From Chryseobacterium rhizosphaerae (GTDB taxonomy: Bacteria; Bacteroidota; Bacteroidia; Flavobacteriales; Weeksellaceae), in assembly GCF_003385455.1 (NCBI RefSeq), contig NZ_QNUF01000001.1, forward strand, positions 124,001 through 188,000: a stretch of 64,000 nucleotides of DNA, given 5' to 3'. A program made the translations under genes and the position numbers. Within the stretch, counting starts at the first letter, position 1. Every line of letters begins with the position of its first letter. The notes beneath the pieces are model-generated. The model saw nothing but the letters and a program-made list of their open reading frames with translations, ran no database searches and was not told the DNA's origin. This document shows, piece after piece, positions 43,318-52,843 of this stretch.

Positions 43318-44592
43318 ATGGATATTGTATTAGGATTACAGTGGGGGGATGAAGGAAAAGGAAAGTTTATTGACCTTATCAGTGAAAACTATGATATTAC
43401 AGCGCGTTTTAATGGAGGTTCCAATGCTGGACACAGTATACAAAGAAATGGAAAAAGAATCACGCTTAAAATGATTCCTTCGGGAATCTTTATGAAAACA
43501 GTACAGAATGTCATTGGAACAGGAACGGTTCTCGATCCTGTAAGTTTTAAAAAAGAAATACTGAATCTTCAGGTGTTTGATGAAACCATACAGCCGGAGA
43601 AAAATATTATTATTTCCAGAAAAGCTCATCTGGTGTTACCCACTCATAAGTTTTTGGATATTTTTATGGAGGAAAGTCCGGATTATACTACAATTGGAAC
43701 CACCAAAAATGGGATTGCACAGGCTTATTCCAATAAAATACTGAGACAAAACCTTAGGGTAGGGGATCTGTTTTCATCAGATTTTCAAACAAGGGTAGTG
43801 CCTATTTTGAGGAGAGACTATAAAATGCTTACAGACGGTGGGATGGTTTTACCTTCCTTTGAGGAGATGAGCAACGAGTTTTTTGAAGCGGTAGATTTTC
43901 TTAAGAGGTTCAACTGTACAGAAACTGAAATCTATTTGAATACCGCTTTAAATGAAGGGAAAAATATATTGGCCGAAGGATCTCAGGCGGCCATGCTGGA
44001 TATCGATCATGGTACTTATCCATACGTAACCTCTTCGTCTACTACGGCGGCGGGAGCCTGTAGCGGATTAGGTATTTCACCGAAAAAAATGGGTGAGATC
44101 TACGGGATTGCAAAAGCCTATTGTACCAGGGTTGGAAACGGAATGTTTCCTACAGAGCTTTTTGATGAATTGGGGGAAGAGATCAGGATAAAAGGAAACG
44201 AATTCGGCTCTAATACGGGAAGACCACGCAGAATTGGATGGTTGGATTTACCTGCCTTACAATACGCTGTTATGATCAATGGAGTTACCCAATTGGTATT
44301 GACGAAAGCTGATGTCTTAAGTGGATTGAAATCAGTAGCTATCTGTACACACTATGAACTGGAAGACGGAAAAATAGAAAAGATTTCCGCCGTGCTTCCG
44401 GATAATGCAAAACCGGTACTGAAGTGGATGGAAGGATGGAACGCCGATTTTTCCAATATGGAAGGCAACTCCGAATTGCCTCAAGAATTACAAGATTTCC
44501 TGACGTTTTTGGAGGCAGAGCTGGGTATTCCTGTAGCTTACCTTTCTATAGGCCCAGGAAGAGAGCAGATTTTGAAATTAAGCAGTAAATAG
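43318..44592 (+). CDS. purA: Adenylosuccinate synthetase, divergent form
   Basis: 424 residues from the ATG at 43318 (MDIVLGLQWGDEGKGK), preferred over an upstream frame that covers the promoter. The catalytic D11 and H39 (NAGH) and the GTP-binding GDEGKGK are kept, as is the IMP/Asp region TGRPRRIGWLDL and GPGREQI. It joins IMP and aspartate using GTP, the first committed step to AMP. Several usually strict stretches differ (SSSTTAAGACSGLGISP versus the common SSNTTAGGVCTGLG; NGGSNAGHSI), so it could be a second, specialised copy. Apparent control by the neighbouring Crp/Fnr protein is unusual for a purine housekeeping gene. Confidence 0.88.
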   Translation: MDIVLGLQWGDEGKGKFIDLISENYDITARFNGGSNAGHSIQRNGKRITLKMIPSGIFMKTVQNVIGTGTVLDPVSFKKEILNLQVFDETIQPEKNIIISRKAHLVLPTHKFLDIFMEESPDYTTIGTTKNGIAQAYSNKILRQNLRVGDLFSSDFQTRVVPILRRDYKMLTDGGMVLPSFEEMSNEFFEAVDFLKRFNCTETEIYLNTALNEGKNILAEGSQAAMLDIDHGTYPYVTSSSTTAAGACSGLGISPKKMGEIYGIAKAYCTRVGNGMFPTELFDELGEEIRIKGNEFGSNTGRPRRIGWLDLPALQYAVMINGVTQLVLTKADVLSGLKSVAICTHYELEDGKIEKISAVLPDNAKPVLKWMEGWNADFSNMEGNSELPQELQDFLTFLEAELGIPVAYLSIGPGREQILKLSSK

Positions 44593-44632
44593 TTAAGGCA
44601 AGTAGGTTTACCGGTCAGTTTATATAAAACAG

Positions 44633-44664
44633 AGGAGGTTAGGAAATTTATTTCCTAACCTCCT
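44633..44664. terminator. Shared hairpin between purA and the astacin gene
   Basis: A perfect 14-bp stem, AGGAGGTTAGGAAA with TTTCCTAACCTCCT, loop TTTA. There is no T run on either side, but it sits between two converging genes. Confidence 0.75.
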
Positions 44665-44692
44665 TACGTCTGGAAGAATGAAAAAGTTTAAG

Positions 44693-46018
44693 TTAATTGA
44701 CCTTTGTAAGTTTAAAACGTTGCTTTGTATACGGCTGAACCGTTGTATCCGTACTACCGATTACAATAGGCGTAAGATTAGTTGTCAAACCATCTTTTAC
44801 CTCTAATCGTAAGGATGGTGCATTTTTAGGGGCGAACCCAAAGCCATTATTTCCCAGATTGAACAATAACCATTTCTGAGAATCTGTATTAGAATTGGTT
44901 CTTAATTCTACAGCTGTTCCATTCAGTGTTCCGCTATTTTTTACGGTTAATACCTTTGTAGGATCCACTGAAGATTTGATGATATAATAACCATGATCTG
45001 ACTTGGTGAACGTAAATTTCTGATTATTTCCTGTAGAGGCTGAGTTCAGAATAATATTAACTCCATCTGTAATGGTACTTCCGGAAATATCTAAATTTTT
45101 ATCACTTGCTAAAGATGTTGTCAGCGTATAAGTTCCATTGATTGCAGAAGTGGCATTAACAGGTCCATACAAATGGTTAATTCCAGCATAATCACCAGCA
45201 GACAATGCTGTTCTTTGCTTGGTAAAAGTAGAACCGTCCAGTTTAGTCATTACAGGTTTGCTTGTATCAATAGCAAAGTCTGTGGACTGATACATCATTA
45301 CTGACCCGAAATCAAATTCGCCATTTCCTGCGTAATCATTGTAAAGGTTGAAGTTATGTCGGCTTCCTTCTATTGCCCTGTTAACATCTACAATAATATA
45401 TTGATCTCTGTCCGGACGGCATTGTTCATGCATGATTCCCATAGAGTGCATCACTTCGTGAGCAATAATTGCAGGATAGGTAATATTATAAATTTTAATA
45501 CCATTAACTGTGTTTTTTCCCCATCCAAGTGGAGAACTGTTTGTACTAGTAGAATAAGTAAAGGTGATATATTCAGTTTGATTGGTACGTTGAATAAATT
45601 GAACACTGGTTTGAGAGGAAATCATTTCAAACGCTTTGTTAATATTTGTAAGAAACGTATTATAATTCTGGGTACTCAGGCTTCCCTGGCTAGGTAATGT
45701 ATAGTATACTGTTGCATTTGGCCATGTCTTAATAAAGGAGCTGACAATTGTACTTTTCTCCATTGTTGACAATTCAGAATTGGCCTGCATCTTTAATTTG
45801 TTAAATTGTTCGGAGGTAATAGTAATATCATCTGCATAAAAATATTCACCATTTATTTCATTGACATAAGTATAATTCCCATTAATTGATAATTTGTGAA
45901 TCGTTGTGCCATTGAGCTTCGATGTTGTATGATCAATTGAAGCGTTTTCGGTATCTGACCTACATGAATTCATTGCCAAAACAAGGCATCCTGATAAGAC
46001 TAATAATTTGCTTTTCAT
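44693..46018 (-). CDS. Astacin-like (M12A) metalloprotease with C-terminal ricin-type lectin domain
   Basis: 441 residues. A lipoprotein-type signal (SGCLVLAMNSC-RSD, C19) or ordinary signal peptide, a propeptide to about residue 95, then the catalytic domain with zinc motif HEVMHSMGIMHE (H187, E188, H191, H197) and the Met-turn SVMMY at 239-243. Residues about 293-441 are a ricin B/RICIN-type domain with QxW-like repeats (NQKFTF, SQKWLLF, KQRFKL) for glycan binding. Flavastacin from a related genus has the same protease type. It probably cleaves extracellular proteins. Confidence 0.93.
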   Translation of the reverse strand: MKSKLLVLSGCLVLAMNSCRSDTENASIDHTTSKLNGTTIHKLSINGNYTYVNEINGEYFYADDITITSEQFNKLKMQANSELSTMEKSTIVSSFIKTWPNATVYYTLPSQGSLSTQNYNTFLTNINKAFEMISSQTSVQFIQRTNQTEYITFTYSTSTNSSPLGWGKNTVNGIKIYNITYPAIIAHEVMHSMGIMHEQCRPDRDQYIIVDVNRAIEGSRHNFNLYNDYAGNGEFDFGSVMMYQSTDFAIDTSKPVMTKLDGSTFTKQRTALSAGDYAGINHLYGPVNATSAINGTYTLTTSLASDKNLDISGSTITDGVNIILNSASTGNNQKFTFTKSDHGYYIIKSSVDPTKVLTVKNSGTLNGTAVELRTNSNTDSQKWLLFNLGNNGFGFAPKNAPSLRLEVKDGLTTNLTPIVIGSTDTTVQPYTKQRFKLTKVN

Positions 46019-46483
46019 ATAATATTAAATATTGGTTTTATTGATAAATTTTTCCAAATACGAACAGCGGGCTCATCAGCATACGGAACATAGTACAGAG
46101 GCAAATTAATTCCTAAGTTTGATCTTAATTATCATTCAGCTGTGTTTTGTAAATATAATAACAAAAGCTGTATTTATATATAACATAATATAATGGTTGT
46201 TTTACTGCTTACTTTGCTTTGTTTATGTATTTATTTCGTTTAAATATTGATTGTTTGTTTAAATTTTCCTATTAAATCGTGAATTAAGTTATTTCATGGG
46301 TAGTTGATATAAGATTAATATGATCCTATATTATGAGAAAGTTCGTTTTATTCTGGTAAACTCAAAAGTATGTGAAAATCCATCTTATAGACAGTAGAGT
46401 AGTACCACGCCCGAATAGTTGCTTTTAAAAAGAATGATATCGGCAAATGAGGAGCTAGACTGGACGTTTCAGTAATTTTGGGT
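46019..46483. other. Long intergenic region without recognised genes
   Basis: About 465 AT-rich bases between the divergently arranged 5' end of the astacin gene and the 3' end of aspS. All frames are broken; I find no TAnnTTTG at the expected place for the astacin gene, no repeat family and no obvious RNA fold. Confidence 0.5.
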
Positions 46484-46514
46484 AAAAAAAAAGCGGAGAA
46501 AAAATCTCCGCTTT
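46484..46514 (-). terminator. Rho-independent terminator of aspS
   Basis: On the reverse strand AAAGCGGAGA pairs with TCTCCGCTTT across a 5-nt loop, followed by nine T; it sits 5 nt past the stop. Confidence 0.9.
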
Positions 46515-46518
46515 ATAT

Positions 46519-48273
46519 TTATGCTTTTAAATTCAATTGAAGTTCTAGTTCATCAAGCTGTGCATCAGCAATGGAAGCCGGTGCATCGATCATCACATCT
46601 CGCCCTGAATTATTCTTAGGGAATGCAATATAATCTCTGATGACCTCATTGCCATCCAGGATAGCTACTAAACGGTCAAATCCAAAAGCTAAACCACCAT
46701 GTGGAGGTGCTCCGTATTTGAATGCGTTCATTAGGAATCCAAACTGAGCTTCAGCTTCTTCTTTTGTGAATCCTAACAGGTCAAACATTTTTGACTGTAA
46801 ATCTCTATCAAAAATTCTGATAGATCCACCACCGATTTCATTTCCGTTCAATACCATATCATAAGCGTTAGCTCTTGCTTTACCCGGATCAGTTTCCAAT
46901 AAGTGGATATCTTCCGGTTTTGGAGAAGTAAACGGATGGTGCATTGCATGGAATCTTTCAGTGTCTTCATCCCATTCCAACAGAGGGAAGTCAACTACCC
47001 AAAGAGGAGCAAATACATTTCCTTTTCTCAACCCTAAACGGTTTCCAAGTTCCATTCTTAAAGCAGAAAGCTGCGCTCTTACTTTATTCTCATTTCCGGA
47101 AAGAATTAACATTAAATCTCCTTCCTTCGCTCCGAATTTTTCAATGATCTTCGCAAGGTCTTCTTCATTGTAGAATTTGTTGACAGATGAGGTCTTCACA
47201 CCATCATTCTGGAATTTTGCCCATACCATTCCTGAGGCACCCACCTGTGGACGTTTTACCCAGTCTACAAGCTCGTCAATCTGTTTTCTCGTATAGTCTG
47301 CACATCCTTCTACATTAATCCCTACAACCAGTTCAGCTTCATCAAATATTTTGAAATCTTTTCCTTTTACCAGTTCATTAAGTTCTACAAACTCCATCCC
47401 GAAACGGATATCCGGTTTGTCGTTTCCATATTTTTTCATCGCATCTGCGAAAGTCATTCTTGGGAAATTTCCAAATTCCTGACCTGTAATATCTTTTAAA
47501 AGAGTTTTAGTCATTCCTTCAAAAACATTCATGACATCTTCCTGCTCTACGAAAGCCATTTCGCAGTCTATCTGTGTAAATTCAGGTTGTCTGTCCGCTC
47601 TTAAATCCTCATCACGGAAACATTTTACAATCTGGAAATACTTATCCATTCCACCTACCATCAAAAGCTGTTTGAAAGTCTGTGGAGACTGTGGTAATGC
47701 ATAAAACTGCCCAGGATTCATTCTGCTGGGAACCACAAAGTCTCGGGCTCCTTCCGGTGTAGACTTGATCAAAACAGGAGTTTCTACTTCAATAAAACCT
47801 TCATCAGATAAATAATTTCTTACTTTCTGTGCCATTTTGTGACGGAAGATCAGCTTTTCTTTTACCGGATTTCTTCTGATATCAAGGTAACGGTATTTCA
47901 TTCTCAGCTCTTCTCCACCATCTGTTTCATCTTCAATAGTAAAAGGTGGAAGTTGTGAATTATTAAGAACAGTCAGTGTTTCTACTAAAAGTTCAATTTC
48001 CCCCGTTGGAATATTGGGGTTTTTACTTACTCTTTCAATGACTTTTCCGGAAACCTGAATTACAAATTCACGGCCTAATTTCTTAGCTTCTTCCATTAGC
48101 TGTGCTGAAGAGCGATCCTGGTCAAAAACCAACTGAGTAATTCCGTAACGATCTCGAAGATCTATCCAAATCATAAATCCTTTATCACGGATAGTCTGTA
48201 CCCATCCTGATAGTGTAACTTGTTCATTCAGATTTTTTAGAGATAGTTCTCCATTGGTGTGTGATCGAAACAT
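46519..48273 (-). CDS. aspS: Aspartyl-tRNA synthetase
   Basis: 584 residues from the ATG at 48273 ([10 protein letters not shown]), the normal bacterial AspRS start; seven extra codons upstream are rejected. Anticodon-binding OB fold ([23 protein letters not shown]), class II motif 2 ([18 protein letters not shown]), GAD insertion domain (about 295-415) and motif 3 ([13 protein letters not shown]) are all present. It charges tRNA-Asp. A promoter at 48334 and a terminator at 46484 make it monocistronic. Confidence 0.97.
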   Translation of the reverse strand: MFRSHTNGELSLKNLNEQVTLSGWVQTIRDKGFMIWIDLRDRYGITQLVFDQDRSSAQLMEEAKKLGREFVIQVSGKVIERVSKNPNIPTGEIELLVETLTVLNNSQLPPFTIEDETDGGEELRMKYRYLDIRRNPVKEKLIFRHKMAQKVRNYLSDEGFIEVETPVLIKSTPEGARDFVVPSRMNPGQFYALPQSPQTFKQLLMVGGMDKYFQIVKCFRDEDLRADRQPEFTQIDCEMAFVEQEDVMNVFEGMTKTLLKDITGQEFGNFPRMTFADAMKKYGNDKPDIRFGMEFVELNELVKGKDFKIFDEAELVVGINVEGCADYTRKQIDELVDWVKRPQVGASGMVWAKFQNDGVKTSSVNKFYNEEDLAKIIEKFGAKEGDLMLILSGNENKVRAQLSALRMELGNRLGLRKGNVFAPLWVVDFPLLEWDEDTERFHAMHHPFTSPKPEDIHLLETDPGKARANAYDMVLNGNEIGGGSIRIFDRDLQSKMFDLLGFTKEEAEAQFGFLMNAFKYGAPPHGGLAFGFDRLVAILDGNEVIRDYIAFPKNNSGRDVMIDAPASIADAQLDELELQLNLKA

Positions 48274-48333
48274 AATTATTTGTTTAAAGTTCAATGTTTA
48301 AGGTTCCTATCCGAACCTTGTTTTTTTCGATGG

Positions 48334-48367
48334 CAAAGATAAGGTTTTTACAGGTTTTATAAACAAA
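48334..48367 (-). promoter_or_regulatory. aspS promoter
   Basis: On the reverse strand TTTG (48364-48367), 22-nt spacer, then TATCTTTG (48334-48341), giving a 5' UTR of about 55 nt. Confidence 0.6.
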
Positions 48368-48387
48368 AAAACTTCCTTTCGGAAGTC
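48362..48387 (-). terminator. Rho-independent terminator of the ankyrin gene at 48408
   Basis: On the reverse strand ACTTCC-GAAA-GGAAGT, a 6-bp stem with GNRA loop, followed by seven T. It overlaps the aspS -33 box. Confidence 0.75.
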
Positions 48388-48407
48388 TTGTATATTTTTA
48401 ATGAATT

Positions 48408-48767
48408 TTAGTTTTTAACTGCTCCATGCTCTATCAGGAGTTTTGCAGTATCTTCACTTTTTCCTATTTCTGCTAATTCCAACGGAGTCTTGTCTTTACA
48501 TTTCTTATTAATATTTGCTTTGTTGTCCAGTAGAAACTTGACAAGAGTTTTGCTTCCATATAATGAACTGAATCCAAGTGGGGTATATGCTTCCTGGCCA
48601 ATTGTAAAACATTTATTGTAATCTCCGGGAGCAAACTGTTTTTTAAAGGCAGCTATATTGTCAGAATTGATTGCTCTCATTTTCGCTTGGGAAAGTTGCT
48701 GTGCAGAAAGCATACCTGCAGATAATGATATTCCAAATAGAAAGAGTGTAGAGATTATTTTTTTCAT
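48408..48767 (-). CDS. Secreted ankyrin-repeat protein, small
   Basis: 119 residues. Signal peptide of about 22 residues (LFGISLSAGMLSAQ). Then two to three ankyrin units (AYTPLGFSSLYGSKTLVKFLLDNKANIN, DKTPLELAEIGKSEDTAKLLIEHGA). It is a paralogue of the next gene upstream (48941-49387): both have a Cys in N-K/T-C-Y/F and another in K-K/A-C-K/D, possibly one disulfide. Ankyrin proteins in the periplasm are often linked to oxidative stress or toxin-immunity roles, but nothing here decides. Confidence 0.82.
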   Translation of the reverse strand: MKKIISTLFLFGISLSAGMLSAQQLSQAKMRAINSDNIAAFKKQFAPGDYNKCFTIGQEAYTPLGFSSLYGSKTLVKFLLDNKANINKKCKDKTPLELAEIGKSEDTAKLLIEHGAVKN

Positions 48768-48940
48768 AAGAACTATTTTTAAGAATATACAAATCTAACT
48801 AAATTTTATTATCAATTGCTAAGTTTTGTTAATAATTGTACTGGTTTATCTAGGGTATTGGTTCGAAAATAATAATAAAAATTATCTAAAAACCTTTCTT
48901 TATTGTCATTTGAAAATGTCGAATAAAAAGAATTGCATTA

Positions 48941-49387
48941 TTATTCCAAAAGCTTAACAGCCTCTGGCTTTTCATATTTCTTGGCATAGTCCAAGGCAGT
49001 ATACCCTTTTTCAGTCTTAGTATCTTTTTTAGCACCGTTTATTAAAAGTTTTTTCAGCAGCTCTGTATTGCCATACTTGGCAGCAAACATTAAAGGTGTC
49101 TTTCCATCACATGCTTTTTCTATATCGGCTTTTTCATCAATCAGCTTTTGAAACACCTCTTTACTGTTCATTTTAATGGTTAATCCTAACAAGGTGTAGG
49201 CATTGTTTTCTATCTGATAGCATGTGTTGATATTCTCTTTATTGACCAGTGTGGGAAAGTAGGCTGTATTATCATACTTCAACATTTGTTTATGCTCGTG
49301 GGTGAGTTCCTGAGCAGAGATAAACAGTACAGTGCACAGTCCGAAGACCAGACTGAGCATTTTCTTAGGGATTGAAGATAATTTCAT
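48941..49387 (-). CDS. Secreted ankyrin-repeat protein
   Basis: 148 residues. Signal peptide about residues 1-25 (MLSLVFGLCTVLFISAQ). Three ankyrin units follow: NAYTLLGLTIKMNSKEVFQKL, DGKTPLMFAAKYGNTELLKKLLINGA and KGYTALDYAKKYEKPEAVKLL. It shares the two-Cys pattern with its paralogue at 48408, 173 nt downstream. It follows the HTH gene by 12 nt and might be co-transcribed with the HTH/DUF2975 pair. Partner unknown. Confidence 0.82.
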   Translation of the reverse strand: MKLSSIPKKMLSLVFGLCTVLFISAQELTHEHKQMLKYDNTAYFPTLVNKENINTCYQIENNAYTLLGLTIKMNSKEVFQKLIDEKADIEKACDGKTPLMFAAKYGNTELLKKLLINGAKKDTKTEKGYTALDYAKKYEKPEAVKLLE

Positions 49388-49399
49388 GGTTTTTTATTT

Positions 49400-49603
49400 T
49401 TAAGGTTTAAATTCTAGTATATCACCTGGCTGGCAGTCTAAAGCAGTGCATATTGCTTCCAAAGTAGAAACTTTTATGGCCTTGGCTTTTCCATTTTTCA
49501 AAATGGAGAGGTTAGCCTGAGTTATTCCTATTTTTTCAGCTAACTCCTGAGATTGCATTTTTCGTTTAGCAAGCATTACATCTATATTGATAATAATAGG
49601 CAT
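49400..49603 (-). CDS. YozG-like Cro/CI helix-turn-helix regulator
   Basis: 67 residues, a stand-alone XRE domain of the HTH_26 type: MLAKRKMQSQELAEKIGITQANLSILKNGKAKAI, then LEAICTALDCQPGDILEF. The recognition helix is in TQANLSILKNG. Such proteins are normally encoded next to a DUF2975 membrane protein, as here (2-nt gap). It may control the pair itself. Confidence 0.92.
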   Translation of the reverse strand: MPIIINIDVMLAKRKMQSQELAEKIGITQANLSILKNGKAKAIKVSTLEAICTALDCQPGDILEFKP

Positions 49604-49605
49604 AG

Positions 49606-50199
49606 TTATATTGTTAAGTCGGTTTGTGTCTGGAGTTCATATCCTTTTTTGAAGAACTCGATAATGAATATAATGATGATACCTGTAGCAAGGTGAAGCA
49701 GGATAAACATAGGATCAATGCTGTATACTGACTGATCTATGAAATATAAAACGATTGAGTAAATCGGTATGAATATGATGTTGAGGAAGGCAAATTTTCT
49801 TAAATACCTGATGGTTTCTTTATTAAAAATGATATCCGTACTCATTCCTTTAAAAATCCTGAACAAATAAAAAGTAAACAGGCTGTAGAACCCAAGAAAA
49901 AATAATATTGAAGTGAATGTAGAGAACGTAAAATTTCCTTTAATAACAGCTTCAGAAAATGGTATACTGAACTGGAATGCAAGAGCATTGGATACAGTGT
50001 TGTCTACTTCGTTATTAAAATTTCCGGTTTTAAAAATATCAGAGAAAAAAAGTGTTTCCTGATGAAGGTTGGTGTAGGCAACAATAAATCCAAAGATGAG
50101 ATAACCTAAGTACAGCAATTGACCCATACAGCCAATCAGTAATATTTTGCTTAAAATTGTAGAGATAGATTTTTCGCCAATTAATTTCATGGTGTTCAT
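49606..50199 (-). CDS. DUF2975 membrane protein
   Basis: 197 residues, four membrane segments (about 18-40, 85-110 region, 130-150, 158-180). The DUF2975 pattern includes a long first loop and FKKGYELQTQTDLTI at the C-terminus (the family's E-L-x-x-E/D-x-D-L-T-I end). An alternative start 9 nt later (MKLIGEKS) is possible. Translationally linked with the YozG-like regulator. The family's function is unknown. Confidence 0.88.
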   Translation of the reverse strand: MNTMKLIGEKSISTILSKILLIGCMGQLLYLGYLIFGFIVAYTNLHQETLFFSDIFKTGNFNNEVDNTVSNALAFQFSIPFSEAVIKGNFTFSTFTSILFFLGFYSLFTFYLFRIFKGMSTDIIFNKETIRYLRKFAFLNIIFIPIYSIVLYFIDQSVYSIDPMFILLHLATGIIIIFIIEFFKKGYELQTQTDLTI

Positions 50200-50371
50200 T
50201 TTATTGTTGTAAATATATAAATATTTATTGATTTACGATAAAAAATTATTGTAATTTTATTTTTGAATGAGTTGTTAGCTCAATAAAGCTCAATTCTGCC
50301 CGGAACAGAGCAAAGATTTGTCATCTCTATAAAACTTTCCATATGCTAAGTCTTAATTGTTTTTGAATTGA

Positions 50372-50379
50372 TATTTTTG
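50372..50379 (+). promoter_or_regulatory. -7 element of the MATE gene
   Basis: TATTTTTG, exact TAnnTTTG match, 20 nt before the ATG at 50400. Confidence 0.5.
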
Positions 50380-50399
50380 TCAGGTAAACCAAAAATAGA

Positions 50400-51794
50400 A
50401 TGACAAAATATATCAATTTCATAAAAAGAGCCCTAAGCGGAGAAGAAGTAGATTATACTAAAGTGGGTATAAGAAGTGCTGTGCTTTTTTTAGCAATACC
50501 TATGATGTTGGAAATGGCAATGGAATCGGTATTCGCTTTAGTGGATCTCTATTTTGTCGGACATTTGAAAGAGAGTGGTTTTGCCATTCAGACAGTGGGC
50601 CTTACAGAATCTGTACTTTCTGTAATGTATTCTATTGCTATCGGAATGAGTATGGCTGCCACAGCATTGGTAGCGAGAAGAATTGGAGAAAAGAATCCGG
50701 AGCAGGCTTCCAGAAGTGCTGCACAGGTTGTATTGGTTTCATTTGTTATCACGTTTGTCTTGAGTTTACTGGGAGTTGTCTACGCAGAGGAAATTTTAAT
50801 CCTGATGGGGTCAAAACCCGAAGCGGCAGCTTATGGTAAAGATTTTACAAGAATTATGATGGGAAGCAGTACAGTGATTATGCTCTTATTTTTAATTAAC
50901 GGAATCTTCAGAGGAGCGGGAAATGCTATGATTGCAATGAAAAGTTTATGGATCGCCAATATTGCCAACATCATCCTTTGCCCCATCTTAATTAAAGGAT
51001 TAGGGCCGGTTCCGGCAATGGGGCTTACTGGGGCAGCATTGGCCACAACCATAGGACGAAGTATTGGAGTGCTGTATCAGCTTTATCATCTTTTGATTGC
51101 GGATACCCAGATCAGGATTAGAATGGATTACTTTAAACCGGATTTTGAATCTATCAAATCTATTATAAAAATTGCAACCCCTGGAATTTTTCAATTTGTG
51201 ATTGCTTCATGCAGCTGGATTTTTCTTGCGGAGCTGGTAGCTACCACAGGTGGAGAAAATGCTTCCGCCGGTTATCAGACCGCACTGAGACTGATGATGT
51301 TTTTTATGCTTCCGGCGTGGGGATTAAGTAATGCCGCCTCCACCTTGGTAGGGCAAAATATGGGTGCTAATGAAATGCTGAGAGCAGAGCAGGCGGTCAT
51401 GAAAACGGTGAAGTATAATGTGATTTTTATGTTAGCTGTCAGTCTGATATTCCTTTTTATGGGTAATTTTTTGGTAAGTTTCTTTACTCAGGAAACCGAG
51501 ATCATGAATTTTGCAAAGAATGCCCTGCATATTATGAGTATAGGATTTATTTTTTATGGAATAGGTATGGTGATGATCAATGCCTTTAATGGAGCCGGAG
51601 ATACCTGGACACCTACATGGGTCAATCTTTTTGGGTTCTGGCTGTTTCAGATTCCTTTGGCTTATTTTCTTGCAAAGCATTTTGGAATGGGACCTAAAGG
51701 TGTTTTTATTTCAATCCCGGCAGCAGAAACTCTTATTACCATCGTAGCCTTTATTTTATTTAAAAGAGGAAAATGGAAAAACGTTAAAGTGTAA
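50400..51794 (+). CDS. MATE-family multidrug efflux transporter
   Basis: 464 residues, twelve membrane helices in two homologous bundles. The first bundle starts IRSAVLFLAIPMMLEMAMESVFALVDLYFVGHL with the conserved P and D/E residues; GMSMAATALVARRIGEKNPEQA and the matching second-half ASTLVGQNMGANEMLRAEQA are the family's repeated loop. The protein exports cationic drugs or metabolites in exchange for Na+ or H+. Closest to the NorM/DinF-type class by pattern. Monocistronic. Confidence 0.93.
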   Translation: MTKYINFIKRALSGEEVDYTKVGIRSAVLFLAIPMMLEMAMESVFALVDLYFVGHLKESGFAIQTVGLTESVLSVMYSIAIGMSMAATALVARRIGEKNPEQASRSAAQVVLVSFVITFVLSLLGVVYAEEILILMGSKPEAAAYGKDFTRIMMGSSTVIMLLFLINGIFRGAGNAMIAMKSLWIANIANIILCPILIKGLGPVPAMGLTGAALATTIGRSIGVLYQLYHLLIADTQIRIRMDYFKPDFESIKSIIKIATPGIFQFVIASCSWIFLAELVATTGGENASAGYQTALRLMMFFMLPAWGLSNAASTLVGQNMGANEMLRAEQAVMKTVKYNVIFMLAVSLIFLFMGNFLVSFFTQETEIMNFAKNALHIMSIGFIFYGIGMVMINAFNGAGDTWTPTWVNLFGFWLFQIPLAYFLAKHFGMGPKGVFISIPAAETLITIVAFILFKRGKWKNVKV

Positions 51795-51923
51795 CAAAGA
51801 CTAAGGCAGAACTATTGTACTCTTACCTAAAATCCATCCTGTTTTAGCAGTTTTTAACACTGTAATTGATTGGATTTTAATAGTATATTCCCTATATTCG
51901 TAGAACAACAAACATTTAATACT

Positions 51924-52043
51924 ATGGGAAAAGGAGACAAAAAATCTAGAAGAGGTAAAATTAATTCAGGAAGTTATGGGAAAAAGAGACCTAGGAAAGC
52001 TTCAAGATCTATTGTAGCCTCTGAAGAAAAAACTAAGAAATAG
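51924..52043 (+). CDS. 30S ribosomal protein bTHX
   Basis: 39 residues, very basic: MGKGDKKSRRGKINSGSYGK followed by KRPRKAS. The opening MGKGDKK(S/T)RRGKI and the S-Y-G-x-x-R/K-P-R/K core match the bTHX (THX/S31e-like) protein that fills a cavity in the head of the 30S subunit in Thermus and Bacteroidetes. Missed by usual length cut-offs. A one-mismatch -7 element (TATATTCG) lies about 25 nt upstream, and a terminator follows. Confidence 0.92.
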   Translation: MGKGDKKSRRGKINSGSYGKKRPRKASRSIVASEEKTKK

Positions 52044-52050
52044 TATAAGT

Positions 52051-52086
52051 AAAAAAGACCGAAGAATTAATCTCCGGTCTTTTTTT
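52051..52086 (+). terminator. Rho-independent terminator of bTHX
   Basis: AAAAAGACCG (52052-52061) pairs with CGGTCTTTTT (52075-52084), T run; the A run before it could also serve the converging DUF937 gene. Confidence 0.88.
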
Positions 52087-52103
52087 ATAACAAATTAAAC
52101 TAA

Positions 52104-52760
52104 TTATTTTCCAAAAATATTTCCAAGGATACCTCCCAGGCCTCCTTGCTGTTGTTGAGTATTACCTCCACCACCAAGTACACTTCCCAGTATATCATTC
52201 AGTGGATTTCCTGATGATTGTGATTGCCCACCATTACCAAGTACGCTGCCAAGAATGTCATTTAAAGGACTTGATTGCTGAGCCTGTGCCTGGCTGGATG
52301 CGTTTCCAAGGATTCCTCCCAGAAGATCACCTAGGCCTCCGGCACCTACATTGTTTTGCTGTTTTTGTTGGCCAATATATCCCATTACTACAGGAGCTAG
52401 CATGGCCAGGATTGGTCCCAGTTTATCTATTGAAATTCCTGTATTTTGGGAAAGCTGGTTTTCTACAGTGCTTTTTTGTCCTCCGAAAATGTGATCAAGA
52501 ATAGAGCCTCCTTCAGCCTGCCTTGCTTCAACTTGTGATGCATCATTTAAAATACTGCCATTATGATCTTTATCTAAAGCGCTGTTTAAAGCTTCTGCTT
52601 CTTTAGCATCCTGAGATTTATTTCTTAAGTAAGAAATGATAAGAGGTGTGGCTACTGCCAATAAGGCGATGACCTGATTTTTGCTGATTCCAAATTTGTT
52701 TTCAGCCTGTTCAGCAACCTGGTTGCTGGTGTTCCCTGTAAGTAGGTCGATTAAGCTCAT
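52104..52760 (-). CDS. DUF937 protein with Gly/Gln-rich repeats
   Basis: 218 residues, no signal peptide. Residues 1-130 contain the DUF937 helical repeats (MSLIDLLTGNTSNQVAEQAENKFGISKNQVIALL, then SKLGPILAMLAPVVMGYIG-like). Residues about 137-218 are low-complexity with two near-identical copies of PLNDILGSVLG and poly-Gly/Gln spacers, ending GGILGNIFGK. The family includes YidB-like proteins; function unknown. The repeated glycine segments could expand or contract by slippage. Confidence 0.85.
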   Translation of the reverse strand: MSLIDLLTGNTSNQVAEQAENKFGISKNQVIALLAVATPLIISYLRNKSQDAKEAEALNSALDKDHNGSILNDASQVEARQAEGGSILDHIFGGQKSTVENQLSQNTGISIDKLGPILAMLAPVVMGYIGQQKQQNNVGAGGLGDLLGGILGNASSQAQAQQSSPLNDILGSVLGNGGQSQSSGNPLNDILGSVLGGGGNTQQQQGGLGGILGNIFGK

Positions 52761-52843
52761 TTTTTGTGTTTGTTTAAAGTATTAACTATCTCAAAGTTAT
52801 CAAAAAATATGGTTCATAAAATGCCTTCAGGTCATAATTATTG

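Noticed and set aside
43318..44592. PurZ-like (aminoadenine) identity for the divergent PurA
   Set aside because: The catalytic aspartate in QWGDEGKGK is present, whereas phage PurZ proteins replace it.
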